64,000 bases of DNA from CAWGXG01 sp963826505 (GTDB lineage Bacteria; Chloroflexota; Anaerolineae; Aggregatilineales; Aggregatilineaceae), in contig CAWGXG010000005.1 in assembly GCA_963826505.1 (NCBI GenBank), positions 310,001 through 374,000 of the forward strand. Reading direction: 5' to 3'. The notes beneath the pieces are model-generated. The model worked only from the letters and a program-made list of their open reading frames with translations. It did not search any database and had not been told where the DNA came from. Position 1 is the first letter of the stretch. Every line of letters starts with the position of its first letter. A program made the position numbers and the translations under genes. Positions 27,447-37,217 of this stretch are shown here, in pieces.

Positions 27447-29648
27447 CTATTCAGAAACAATCATAGTGCACCGATCGGAGCCGCACGTTAACACAGCTTG
27501 TTCACCGTAAAAGACCGCAAAGGACGATTTCCAGAACCGATCCGCTTTTCCGCGCGTCAGATTGGCACCGACCATATCACAATCCACGTCCGGTGATTTA
27601 GGCTTGCCATTGTCTTTCCAGGCAGCGACACATTGTCCCGGTAGCAGAACATCCACGCCCCACTCAACACCGCTTATTGCCCCCTGCCCTTCACCCAAAC
27701 GCAGTGCGGACAACGGAAAACCCGACGTCCCCTGGTTGATCACAAACAGGCTGTCTTCGCCTTTCTTAGCAATAAGCAGTTCGAAATTGTTCGCCCTGGT
27801 CGTCATCATGTCTGGAGTTGCGCTCGAAATGTCGATCGTACACTGATTACCATTACAATTGGCCACCAACGCCCCATTAATATAGATGTCGAACGCGGAT
27901 TTCCAAAAGCGCTCTGGTTTTTCGCGCGTCACCCGCTGCCCGACTTCGGTGCAGGTCACATCCGGAGATTTGGGATTGCCATTATCTTTCCATGCGGCCA
28001 CACACTCCCCCGGCATGAGAGTCGGCACGCCCCACTCTGAGCCCGAAATTCGGCCGTCGCCCGCGCCTAATACCAGCGCGTCCAACGGAATACCGCTGTT
28101 CCCCTGGTTGACCACAAACAAGCTGTCCTCGCCTCGTTTGGCGATGAGCAGCGAATAATTGGCTTCCGCGACAACGGGAGCCTGGGCGATTGCAGTGGGC
28201 GGCACAGGCGTCAAGGTAGGGGCAGAGGTTAGGGTTGGGAGCGGCGTCCAGGTCGGAGTGAACGTCGACATCGCTGTCGGTGGCAGAGTCGGGAACTTGG
28301 TCGCGGTTGGAATCAACGTGTTGGGAGGCGCCAGGGCCGTCAATGTGGGCACGGGCGACGCCGTCACCGCGAGGGGTGGCGCACCCAATATCAGCGGCGT
28401 CGACGTAGCGGCTAATGCAGCAACCTGCGTGACGGAAGTGGCGAATGGGGCAGTTGCGGTCATATCGCTGGCGGCGTCCAACTGCGTTCCGTCATTCGAT
28501 GGCGAGAGAGCGGGCGACGCATCGTCCCCTTTGCCCCTGCCCAAAAGCAGCACCAACGCCACCGCGACCATGGCCAGCAGGGCGACAGCCAACGTTCCAG
28601 CATAGATCGGCACATAGGACCGCCGTGTCATGGTCGGCTCAGTCACCGCTAGTGGCGGAGCAGAGATCGAGCTTGGCAGGGGAACGAATCTAGGTGTCGC
28701 GGCGTCAGCCGGGATCGGGGGCAAAGGATTTGCGGCAACGTCGATAGCAACCCGGTCAGGAATCGATTTGTGTGGCAACGTGGCCGCGGTGAGTGTTGGA
28801 GCTGGGGTTCGGGATTGCGCCAGTGCGTGTTCCATAGCATCAATTAGTGTGGCCCCGGTAGGATAGCGCTGCGCGGGTTCTTTGGCCAGTGCCTTCAGGA
28901 TCACCGCCTCCAGTTCTGGCGCGACATCTGCGCGGATGTCGTGAGGCGGCGGCGGCGGATCCGACATATGCTTCATGGCAATGTCCAGCGGCGTTTCAGC
29001 ATCGAATGGAAGCTTCCCGGTGAACATTTCATAGAGAATGATTCCCATGGCGTATAAATCGCTCTGGGGCACCGCACCTGCCGAGGAAATGGCCTGCTCT
29101 GGAGCAATGTAATGTGGGGATCCAAAGATCTCGCCGCGTGTTCCGACTTCAGTCAACAGCGCCAGCCCGAAGTCCGTCAGATAAGCGTGCCCTTGTTGAT
29201 CGAGCATGATATTGGACGGTTTGACATCGCGGTGAATCACGCCTTTGCTGTGAGCATAGTCCAGAGCGCTGCACACTTCGCTGGTGATACGGAGCGCCTC
29301 TTCCGGCTCGATAAATTCGTGATCGGCATGATAGGAACGCAGCAGAAAGCCTAAGTCGGACCCCTCAATGTACTGCATCGCCATATAGAGCACACCTTGT
29401 GCCTCGCCATAACGATACAGACGCACAATGTGAGGATGCTCCAGTTTGGCGATGGCCTGCGCTTCACGCTCGAAGCGCATCGTGTGTTCAGAGTCGGTGC
29501 GGAATGGCGCGTCGATCACCTTGATGGCCACATAACGACCCAGGCGTGTGTCCAATCCGCGATACACACGCGCCATGCCGCCCCGCCCCAGCAGCATTTC
29601 TAGACGATATTCATCCAGTTGGACTCCCAGTAGATCGTCTTGTGGCAT
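27447..29648 (-). CDS. Membrane Ser/Thr protein kinase with tandem four-Cys extracellular modules
   Basis: 733 residues. The Hanks-type kinase domain at ~12-275 has GRGGMARVY, Lys43 (AIKVID), catalytic HRD 139-141 and DFG 159-161. One TM helix lies at ~347-370, followed by a Pro/Thr-rich stalk (380-490). Outside the membrane are two ~110-residue copies of one module (498-608 and 622-733), each beginning LLIAKxGEDSLFVxNQG. Each copy has four Cys with identical spacing (17, 32, 5): 549/566/598/603 and 673/690/722/727, probably two disulfides per module. The start ATG at 29648 matches the paralogue starts; a GTG at 29693 is the alternative. It is a likely sensor kinase whose ligand is unknown, first discovered here beside two paralogues. 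Confidence 0.9.
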   Translation of the reverse strand: MPQDDLLGVQLDEYRLEMLLGRGGMARVYRGLDTRLGRYVAIKVIDAPFRTDSEHTMRFEREAQAIAKLEHPHIVRLYRYGEAQGVLYMAMQYIEGSDLGFLLRSYHADHEFIEPEEALRITSEVCSALDYAHSKGVIHRDVKPSNIMLDQQGHAYLTDFGLALLTEVGTRGEIFGSPHYIAPEQAISSAGAVPQSDLYAMGIILYEMFTGKLPFDAETPLDIAMKHMSDPPPPPHDIRADVAPELEAVILKALAKEPAQRYPTGATLIDAMEHALAQSRTPAPTLTAATLPHKSIPDRVAIDVAANPLPPIPADAATPRFVPLPSSISAPPLAVTEPTMTRRSYVPIYAGTLAVALLAMVAVALVLLLGRGKGDDASPALSPSNDGTQLDAASDMTATAPFATSVTQVAALAATSTPLILGAPPLAVTASPVPTLTALAPPNTLIPTATKFPTLPPTAMSTFTPTWTPLPTLTSAPTLTPVPPTAIAQAPVVAEANYSLLIAKRGEDSLFVVNQGNSGIPLDALVLGAGDGRISGSEWGVPTLMPGECVAAWKDNGNPKSPDVTCTEVGQRVTREKPERFWKSAFDIYINGALVANCNGNQCTIDISSATPDMMTTRANNFELLIAKKGEDSLFVINQGTSGFPLSALRLGEGQGAISGVEWGVDVLLPGQCVAAWKDNGKPKSPDVDCDMVGANLTRGKADRFWKSSFAVFYGEQAVLTCGSDRCTMIVSE

Positions 29649-29733
29649 GGGCTGAACCTGATTACCTCTCTTGAGCTTGGCTGTCGCAGCCACTTTTTTC
29701 GCTTATTTTCCCCGCAAACCCCAACCGATCTGG

Positions 29734-30769
29734 CTAATCGGATTTGGGGAGTACGTGATCGATCAACGGCTGCAACGCGCGGCGGAGTTCAATCACGCTC
29801 TGTTGCAGCGGAAGAAACTGCCGATTAAGGATTTCGATCTGGCGTTTCAAACTTTCGATCTCGGTGGTGAGGGTGCTCAGCCGCAGCTCGACAGTCTCCG
29901 ACATAGGCGCATAACTTGCCACGCGATCGCTCTGTACCATCAGAGCTTCATCCAGTGCATTCGACAGCGTTTCGCCACTTTCAAAGCGGTCCTGTGGATC
30001 TTTTTCGCAGGCACTTGAGAATCACCGCTTCGAGGGCCGGGCTGATCTCGGGTCTGAAACTGCTCGGCGGGGGCGGCTCTTCTTCGACATGCATCAACAG
30101 CACATCCATCAGGTTTTCCGAGTCGAATGGCAGTCGCCCGGTGAACATTTCGTAGAGAATTACGCCTACTGAGTAGAGATCGCTTTGTGGGACGACATGC
30201 GCTGATGATACGGACTGTTCCGGCGAAACATAATGGGGTGTCCCTAAGATTTCTCCGCGCGTACCATAGGACGCCATCAACGCCAGGCCGAAATCGGTCA
30301 GGATGGCTCGACCGAGTTTGTCCAACATGATATTCGACGGCTTTACGTCACGGTGAATAACGCCCCGGCTGTGGGCATAATCGAGCGCCTGACAGATTTC
30401 GCGGATGATACGGCTGGCATCTTGCGGCGCAAGAAATCGCCCGTCGTCAAAATAGGTGCCTAACACGTTCGCCAGATCGGCGCCTTCAATATATTGCATG
30501 GCGATATAGAACACATTGCGAACCAATCCATAGCGATACACAGTGATAATATGTGGATGTTCCAACTGCGCGATGGCTTGAGCTTCACGCTGGAGACGCC
30601 GCGCATATTCGTCGTCGCTCCGGAAGGGCGTATCAATGATTTTGATCGCCACTCGCCGGTTGAGGCGCATATCCAGGCCACGGTAGACGCGCGCCATGTT
30701 GCCACGCCCTAACAATGCGTCCAGACGATATTCATCCAATTGTTGACCAAGTACACTATCCGTCGACAT
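29734..30769 (-). pseudogene. Soluble Ser/Thr protein kinase with C-terminal coiled coil, frameshifted
   Basis: The kinase domain has LGRGNMARVYRGLD, AIKIID, HRDVKPSN and DFGLAL, very close to the neighbouring kinase. The frame breaks at LKCLRK because of a run of five A (minus strand; T at 30001-30005). Removing one A continues DPQDRFESGETLSNALDEAL, the normal end of the kinase domain. The protein then runs on to a coiled coil (VELRLSTLTTEIESLKRQIE...) and stops at 29734, ~345 residues in all. No TM segment or extracellular part is present, unlike its two paralogues. ATG at 30769 with SD GAGGGGG. An inserted base in a homopolymer makes an assembly error likely. Confidence 0.82.
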
Positions 30770-30785
30770 CACACCCCCTCATTCG

Positions 30786-31604
30786 CTATTCAGCACCGTC
30801 CACCTTAGGGGAACCAGTCTGCTTGATCTCAGCGAAACCATGCGTGCCCAACCAGGCATTTATGGCGTTGGCCGCCTCGCGCCATTCGGTACCCACCAGA
30901 ATGCCGGTATGGCTGGCCCGCAGCACGATATCGAGCGTTCCCCCGCCCTCATAGAAACTCGCCAGTTCCTGGCCCTGGTCGGCTGAAATGTCGGAATCGT
31001 GCTCGCCGTTTAGCACTAGATAAGGAACTTTCACAAAATGCGGCTGTGTATTTGCTTTTGCGCTCAACAAATCTACCAACACGCTGCGGGGTTCGACACA
31101 ATTGGCCCGGTATGAGTTAAGCCACTCTAGCGTCTCGAGAGGAATGTCAGGCGCAGCAGTGAGATGTTCAGCCGGGATAAGATGCGGCATCTTGAACACT
31201 GTGGCCGGAACGAATTTAGCCGCATTACCCAGTCTGGCGCTGATGAATACGGCTCCGGCGGCTGGCGTCTCCGTGTTGAGGACATGCTGCACAATGAGCG
31301 CACCCGTCCCATAACCGATCAAGACTGGGGGCGCTGGCAAGCGGCGCGCGATTCGCGTCACGTCATTCATATAATTACGCAGCGTAACACGGGCCAGATC
31401 AACCGGCTTGCTTTTGTAATGTCCGCGCAGATTCATAGCGTAAACGTTCCAGCCGCCGGATGCCAGGTAAGTCAGATAATTCGAAAAGATCCAACTGCCG
31501 CTCCACGCGCCGTGCACAAAGAGCAGCGGTTGTCTGGATACCCCCTCTGGACTGTAGACATATTCGACCAAAAGATCGTCGATAACCCGCTCTTCTATCG
31601 GCAT
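30786..31604 (-). CDS. Alpha/beta-hydrolase-fold protein lacking the nucleophile (pseudo-hydrolase)
   Basis: 272 residues with the fold markers LLFVHGAWSGSWIF, NVYAMNLRGHYKSK and a late LRASHTG. The nucleophile elbow reads LIGYG99TG where GxSxG is expected, so the Ser/Cys/Asp nucleophile is replaced by Gly. NGEHDSD and SH are in the usual acid and base places. As read, the protein should not be a hydrolase and may bind a ligand or partner instead. ATG at 31604 is chosen for the SD AAAGGA; the open frame extends to 31667. It sits 16 bases upstream of the soluble kinase gene and downstream of another kinase, so it may belong to their signalling unit. Confidence 0.8.
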   Translation of the reverse strand: MPIEERVIDDLLVEYVYSPEGVSRQPLLFVHGAWSGSWIFSNYLTYLASGGWNVYAMNLRGHYKSKPVDLARVTLRNYMNDVTRIARRLPAPPVLIGYGTGALIVQHVLNTETPAAGAVFISARLGNAAKFVPATVFKMPHLIPAEHLTAAPDIPLETLEWLNSYRANCVEPRSVLVDLLSAKANTQPHFVKVPYLVLNGEHDSDISADQGQELASFYEGGGTLDIVLRASHTGILVGTEWREAANAINAWLGTHGFAEIKQTGSPKVDGAE

Positions 31605-31726
31605 GTCAGTGGTTCCTTTCTGTCTCCGTACAGTTTCTGCATCAAACACTTCAGATTCCGCAATCATCCAGGCCGTTCAGGCAGAAACACAGGGATGCCC
31701 CAAACAGCTCAAGCCCACCGCGGTCG

Positions 31727-33602
31727 TCAGGGCAGAAACACCTCACAACTTCCCGCGGCAATCTCACAACGCGCGATTTCTTCATTGTTCCACAAAACGC
31801 GGAACTGTGCGCTTCCCTCCCGAGGAGTCCAAAAATCGAGACTCATGCCGCGTTCCACCCACACTTCAGCGTTGTACGATTGGCATTGTGGTGGATTTCA
31901 GGAACGAGGCCGCGTTACCTATCAGCACCCGCGCACACGATAAGGGGTAGACGTAAGGATAGAACTGCGCCCACCGGCCTCCGTCAAAGCGATTCAGGGG
32001 AACGCCATTAGCATCCAGGCGTTCGAAAGCGAAAGGACTGAGCAACACGCGATCCCCTGACATGTTGTGCAGATACAGGCTGTTTTCGTCGTAATACAGC
32101 ATAAACCGCTGCCCGTTGGGATATAACACGGTCGGTTGCACGGGTTGGATTGACACCGCGGTTGCCGTGGGCAGCGGGGTTATCGTGAATGTAGGCGTGA
32201 ATGTGGGCGGCAAGGTAGGCTCCACCGTTGGCGTATACGAGACGGTAGGCGTGAAAGTCGGCGGCTGAGTGGGCGCTGACGTGGCCGTATTCGTTGCCAC
32301 CGGCGCGGTTGTGGGGACGCTCACCGGCACTGACGTCTCTGTTGGCGCGCCTGTTGGGGTGAATGGCGTAGGCGACTCCGTAGCCGTTGGCGTGATCTCC
32401 TGGACTTGGGCTACAGCCTCCTCAGTCGAGGTCGGCAGTGCGCCTGAAGCGGATGAATTATCCCCTTTGTCCCCCCTCAGAACGACAAGCAGCGCCACGC
32501 CAACCACAACCACCAGCACGGCAACGACTGCCACCACAATGATGCCCGTGTTGCGGCGACCGCCGGACGATACTTGGCTAGCGGGAGATTCATCCGTCTG
32601 ATGCTCTTTGGTCTTAGGAATCAGCGGTTGTGGAAAAGCCACCGCGGTACGAGTTGCCTGTACATGCTGCGCCACGCGATCCGCGACCGTCAGACGTGAT
32701 AACGATAGATCGCGCAGTCCGGCAGCCGGTGGTGGCAGTTCTATGTATTCCTCGGCCGACTCGTGCGGGCTCGTCAAACTCGATTCGAGCGCGCGCATCA
32801 GATCGGAGCCCGTTTGATACCGCTCGGCGGGAGATTTGCTCAGAGCTTTGAGCAGCACCCGTTCCGTCTCCACACCAAGCTCAGGATTGATGTCGCGCGG
32901 CGGCGGCGGTGGCAGAGTCAGATGTTGGAGCGCCAGACTGGCCGGAGACGGATCGTCAAACGGGACGACGCCGGTGAGCATTTCGTAGAGCATCACGCCC
33001 AATGCATACAGGTCGGATTGCGGGACGGCATCCGAGGAACGCCGCGCCTGTTCCGGCGCGATATAGTGCGGCGTCCCGAACACTTCGCCCATCGTCCCCT
33101 GCTGAACGTCCATTGCCAGACCAAAATCGGCCAGGACAACCCGGTTATCACTCGCCACCATCACGTTCGACGGTTTGACGTCCCGGTGAATGACACCCCG
33201 CTTATGCGCATAGTCGAGCGCATCGGCTACCGCCCACCCAATCCGTAGGACGTCCTCATGCGGCATGAGTTCGCCGTCCTCCGCATATTGCGACAGCAAG
33301 TGCGCCAAGTCTGGCCCATCGATGTATTCCATCACAAAGTAATAGATGCCCTCTTGAACATCCGCATAATACACCTGCACGATATTTTCGTGCCTCCAGG
33401 AGGCCACTGTCCGCGCTTCACGGGTAAACCGTTCCGCGTAGGATTCGCTGCCGCGATAGCGGGCATCAATAACTTTGATGGCGACAGGCCGCTGGAGCGT
33501 GACATCCAGGCCGAAGTACACCTGCGCCATGCCACCATGCCCGATCAGGCGTTCTATTCGGAAATTCGCCAGGCGCCGCCCGATAAGGGGATCGTCAGTC
33601 AT
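31727..33602 (-). pseudogene. Membrane Ser/Thr protein kinase with four-Cys extracellular module, frameshifted near the 3' end
   Basis: Kinase domain ~1-275 (IGHGGMAQVYFGLD, AIKVID, HRDVKPSN, ADFGLAM), a TM helix (GIIVVAVVAVLVVVVGVALL), a long Pro/Thr stalk (TPTFTITPLPTAT) and an extracellular module starting MLYYDENSLYLHNMSGD. The sequenced frame stops at 31866 after SFLKSTTMPIVQR. Removing one base near 31884-31889 continues CQSYNAEVWVERGMSLDFW and FRVLWNNEEIARCEIAAGSC to a stop at 31727. This restores the three last Cys, giving SC, C, RC and SC as in the modules of the kinase at 27447. SD GGAGGAATTGG before ATG 33602. The kinase domain itself is intact. Confidence 0.85.
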
Positions 33603-34161
33603 CCAATTCCTCCGGCCTTGTTAAGCGTGTTTCACGGTTTGCGCGCGTGATACGCTGCAATTCAACCACGCAGCGGTTCGGGCCCTGCGCATATCATTGG
33701 GATTCATACAGGTCGCGCGTATCTTCAGTGCTAAACGTTGTCCTAGCGTAAGTATACACCGAAGAATAAATTGCCTGAGCACCCACAATATAGCCCTAGA
33801 TCGACCTCTAAGGCCATTCAAACTTTACCTGTCATGCTTGCATTTGGTGCGTCGAGTCGGGCATTTGAGCGACAAACGCGCTTCCGGGGTCCACAGTCGG
33901 TTTTTGGGGAATCGCCGCCACTATTGTGTTAATTTTTGTGAATTGGACTCGGCGTCCAGGTCATACTCGTGAGCGTTGACGCCAGTGCTCCGGAGTAGTC
34001 TTTCTTTTCATTTATCAAGTCTTGAGGATATAGGATCTTGCTCATGGGAGGATCATGCTTGGCACAAGCGAGACATCACTTCCAACCATGGAAGTGGCCG
34101 GCGCCCCACACAGGCGAGCGGGCAACACACCGGAACGCACATAGAAATCGCCGCGCCAGAA
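33603..34161. other. Intergenic region between kinase and WD40 genes
   Basis: No gene recognised. On the minus strand a TATACT at about 33756 could be a -10 for the kinase unit, but without a good -35. The right part is antisense-open only. Confidence 0.35.
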
Positions 34162-35767
34162 TCAGGGCTGTGGTGTTGGGATCGGCACCGCCACAGCACC
34201 CAAAGGGGCCAACATGTCACTGACCGAGGGGGCCGGGCAGTTGGACATTGCCAGGTCGAGACAGCCCTGCGCACTGCGGAGCGCAACGGTCCACTCCTGC
34301 GTATCGAATACAAACGCCTCCTCGTTTCCATATGTGTTTCTGTTGTAAAAAACAGCATAACGGCTATCTTCACTCCAACCGCCAAAGCTCGTCAGGCGTC
34401 TGCTTCCTCCAATTTCGAAGCTTCTCCCTTGTTCAGTATCCACGACACAGCCGGGTCCTTCAAAGCCACAGGCCGCATAAAACCGGTTGTCAGGAGACCA
34501 TACGCCATAGCCCCAATCGTTTTCGATCGCTTCTTTAGAACCTTGTGTACGCTGCCATTCCACCGGTGCAGCAAGACGATGCAGGATCGAGAACTGGGTG
34601 ACGTCCCACAAGACCACTGAATTTTCGAACTTGGCGAAGGTCAGCAGTTTATCTCCGCTCACCCAGTAAGGCGTAATGTAGGTGGTGTCGGGCAACTGGG
34701 CATTCTCAAGTCTCCCCAATACGCGCACAGCTGCCGCATCCCAAATCGTAACATACCCATCAAGCGATCCAGTGGCCAACAGCCTATCATCGGGGGAGAA
34801 TGCCATGCGGTAAATAGTATGGCCCTCGTCGGCAGCTTTCTGTTCAATTGGGTCGGCGCCGAGAGTCCATAGCGCAATAACGCTGTTCCGTTGGCTCCGG
34901 TGAGTGGCAAAGTTGTAAGCCTGTGAGGAGCCAAGGGCCAGTCGCGTCCCATCCGGTGAAAACGCAATCCCGTTAAAAAAATAGTCCGGTTCGAGAGGAA
35001 ACTCGTATAGTTTGGCGTTGTCCCGTATATCCCACAAGACGACCGTCCGATTCGGGCCCGCAAACGCGATCAACGATCCGTCCGGTGACCAGGTCGTTGC
35101 GAGCACGGAAAAAGCGTTGATGTACGAGAATAGTTTCAGCGGAGGGGTAGCACTCATATCCCAGATGTCTCCCCCCACCGCCAGTCTTGACCCGGAAGGT
35201 GCCCAGCGCAAAGGCCGCATCGGGAAGATCAACGCTTTTGGGTGTGGCCCAAGGGGGCGTGACCTGCATGTTCCATATATGAACTATCCCTTGAGAGTGG
35301 ACGGTCAGAAAGTCACCGTCGGGCGAGAAGGCAGCATCGGAGATCGTATTCCACCTGGTGCCGCCATCTTCAATCAACACCCTGATCGGCGTGCCAGTGC
35401 GGGCATCCCAAAGAAAGACGGCGCTGTTTTTGTGTACCGAGACCAGAAAAACCCCATCGGGCGAGAGAGCCAGGCTTGTTACCGTGGAGTTCACCGGGCC
35501 AAACCAACGCTCCTCAAAGGTTTCGGCGTCGACGACCATGATTCCCCGATTGCCACCCAGCGCGAGAGACTGCCGATCTTGAGTGAGGGCAAAGGACGTA
35601 ATCAGGCCAGTCGGGGAATCCCGGATCGACGCCGGATCGTTGGCCCGCGTGGTCGAGAACGCCATTAAACATCCCCAAACCACCAGACTTGCCATATAGA
35701 CCCTGGTATTCCTCACTCCTGGCCCCTTTTCCTCTACAACCGCTAAAACCTGATTCGCCAACGACAT
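34162..35767 (-). pseudogene. Secreted or anchored WD40-repeat protein, frameshifted in the middle
   Basis: Two overlapping open frames make one ~535-residue beta-propeller. The first (35767 to about 35236) has a signal-like segment (MASLVVWGCLMAFSTTRA) and repeats such as SLALSPDGVFLVSVHKNSAV and AAFSPDGDFLTVHSQG with FLWD/HIWN ends. The second (35232 to 34162) continues PMRPLRWAPSGSRLAVGGD, TTWSPDGSLIAFAGPNRTV with VLWDI, IAFSPDGTRLALGSS and MAFSPDDRLLATGSLDG with TIWD. Removing one A from the four-base run at 35236-35239 joins VTPPWATPK to ALIFPMRPLRW. The domain is a scaffold with no catalytic function. It lies upstream of the three kinases on the same strand. ATG 35767 lacks an SD; 35695 is plausible. 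Confidence 0.85.
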
Positions 35768-36057
35768 CTAGCATGTGGAATCGGTACCGGTGGAATACCT
35801 GTCGCTGGGGCAGATTTGGCAGATCTCCGCGTGGCTTTGCTGGTTAGGCGGCTCGAAACCGGTCGCGTGCGAGCGCCGCATGCGGACGACCAATGCTGTA
35901 GTCCGCCATCCTAGATTTCGTGATGGTCCGCACCTCCTCCTGAGTATCAAACTTGTGGAGAGTACGCCCTCGGCTGCGCCGGCCGCAGACCGTCCAGCCT
36001 GAATTAATCTTCGTGCTGCTTATGCGGTTCGACGATCCTAAGCCAGATCCTTCCCTG

Positions 36058-36735
36058 TCAGGCGCGAACGATCGCCGCCGCGATGCCGTCCCCGACGGGG
36101 ATGATCGTGCTGGTCAGGCGCTCATGAGCAGCCATCGTCTGCAAAAACTGGCGCGTCGCCTGCATGTTTTTGTCGCCGTTTTTGCCGACCAGCAAGCCGC
36201 CGCGAAAGGCGTTATGCGCTGTGATCAGGCCGCCCGGGCGCACGTGGTCCACCGCCCACGTCAGGTAAGCGGGATACTCCTCTTTTTCGGCGTCGATGAA
36301 GACCATGTCATACGGCGGTGCGTCGGCCAGCCGCGCGAGCGTATGCAGCGCTTCGCCTTCGATGATCGTCACCCGATCCGCGACTCCGGCCTGCGCGAAG
36401 TGCTGGCGGGCGATCTGCGCGTGGTGCGGGTCCATTTCCAGCGAAGTCAGCGTGCCGCCGTCTGGCAGTGCGCGAGCCAGCCAGATCGCGCTGTACCCGG
36501 CCAGCGTCCCAATCTCCAAAACACGCCGCGCGCCGATGACCTGCGCAAGAAATTGCAGTATTTGCCCTTCTTCCGGGCGGATCTGGATTTCCGGCAGACC
36601 CTGGTCGTGCGTATTCTGCCGGACGGCGTGCAGCACACCGTCTTCGACCGCGAACTGCCCGCGAACGTACCTCACGAGGTCGCGCTGGATGTCAGGATCG
36701 AATACCTGGATGCGTTCGTCAAGCGGTTGAGCCAT
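36058..36735 (-). CDS. SAM-dependent O-methyltransferase (caffeoyl-CoA type, class I)
   Basis: 225 residues. VLEIGTLAGYSAIWLARALP is the SAM-binding motif I, TSLEMDPHHAQIARQHF follows it, and MVFIDAEKEEYPAYL carries the metal/substrate Asp typical of the cation-dependent CCoAMT-like family. PGGLITAHNAFRGG closes the fold. These soluble dimers methylate catechol-like hydroxyls with Mg2+. ATG at 36735 with AAAGG upstream. It stands alone, flanked by long intergenic regions; its substrate is unknown. Confidence 0.9.
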   Translation of the reverse strand: MAQPLDERIQVFDPDIQRDLVRYVRGQFAVEDGVLHAVRQNTHDQGLPEIQIRPEEGQILQFLAQVIGARRVLEIGTLAGYSAIWLARALPDGGTLTSLEMDPHHAQIARQHFAQAGVADRVTIIEGEALHTLARLADAPPYDMVFIDAEKEEYPAYLTWAVDHVRPGGLITAHNAFRGGLLVGKNGDKNMQATRQFLQTMAAHERLTSTIIPVGDGIAAAIVRA

Positions 36736-37217
36736 AACCCGGCTGCCTTTCTTATCGTAATGAGAGCGGAATGCGAGCCATCAACCAGAACGGAAGTGAC
36801 ACGTCAATCCTGATCAGGATTGATCGTGGAGAACGTGGGGTTGGGGCCGGTTCACTCGGGGGTGAGTCAAACGAAGGGCCAGCCGACCCACCTTCTCGGC
36901 TGGCACAGATTCTACAAAAATCGGCGGCACGTCGACCACAGGAGCCAGTAATCGACCCGGCATGCATCACACGCCGTGAGCCGTGTTCCATGATGAGAAA
37001 TATCGCGCGGAAGAACAGGTCAATCCATGCTACTTCAATCGATTTTCGCGGGCGACCTAGGTCGCCGGCCGGCCGCTCATCTCCATCAGCCGCACTGCTT
37101 CCTGCTTGCAGTGGCGTGTATACTGCCGTGGCTGTTTGCTCAGCTTTCATCTCCGCGAGTTAGAGTTTGGCCCTTGTTTTCTCCCCCATCAAATCAGGGC
37201 AAGTCCACTTGTGCGGA
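36736..37217. other. Intergenic region with a 20-bp perfect palindrome
   Basis: No gene recognised; a 132-codon minus-strand open frame (37150-36752) shows no domain. A perfect palindrome lies at 36804-36823 (separate entry). Confidence 0.4.
36804..36823. promoter_or_regulatory. Perfect 20-bp palindrome TCAATCCTGATCAGGATTGA
   Basis: All 20 bases are self-complementary without a spacer, 69 bases upstream of the O-methyltransferase start. It could be a regulator operator or a cruciform. No second copy was seen in the window. Confidence 0.5.

Noticed and set aside
33976..34620. 214-codon plus-strand open frame
   Set aside because: Mostly antisense to the WD40 gene, Arg/Ser/Thr-rich without any domain.
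2008..35239. Programmed +1 frameshifting as the explanation for all six split genes
   Set aside because: The six sites share no slippery codon or stop-codon context (for example CUU UGA), and the gene families are unrelated; kept only as an alternative.
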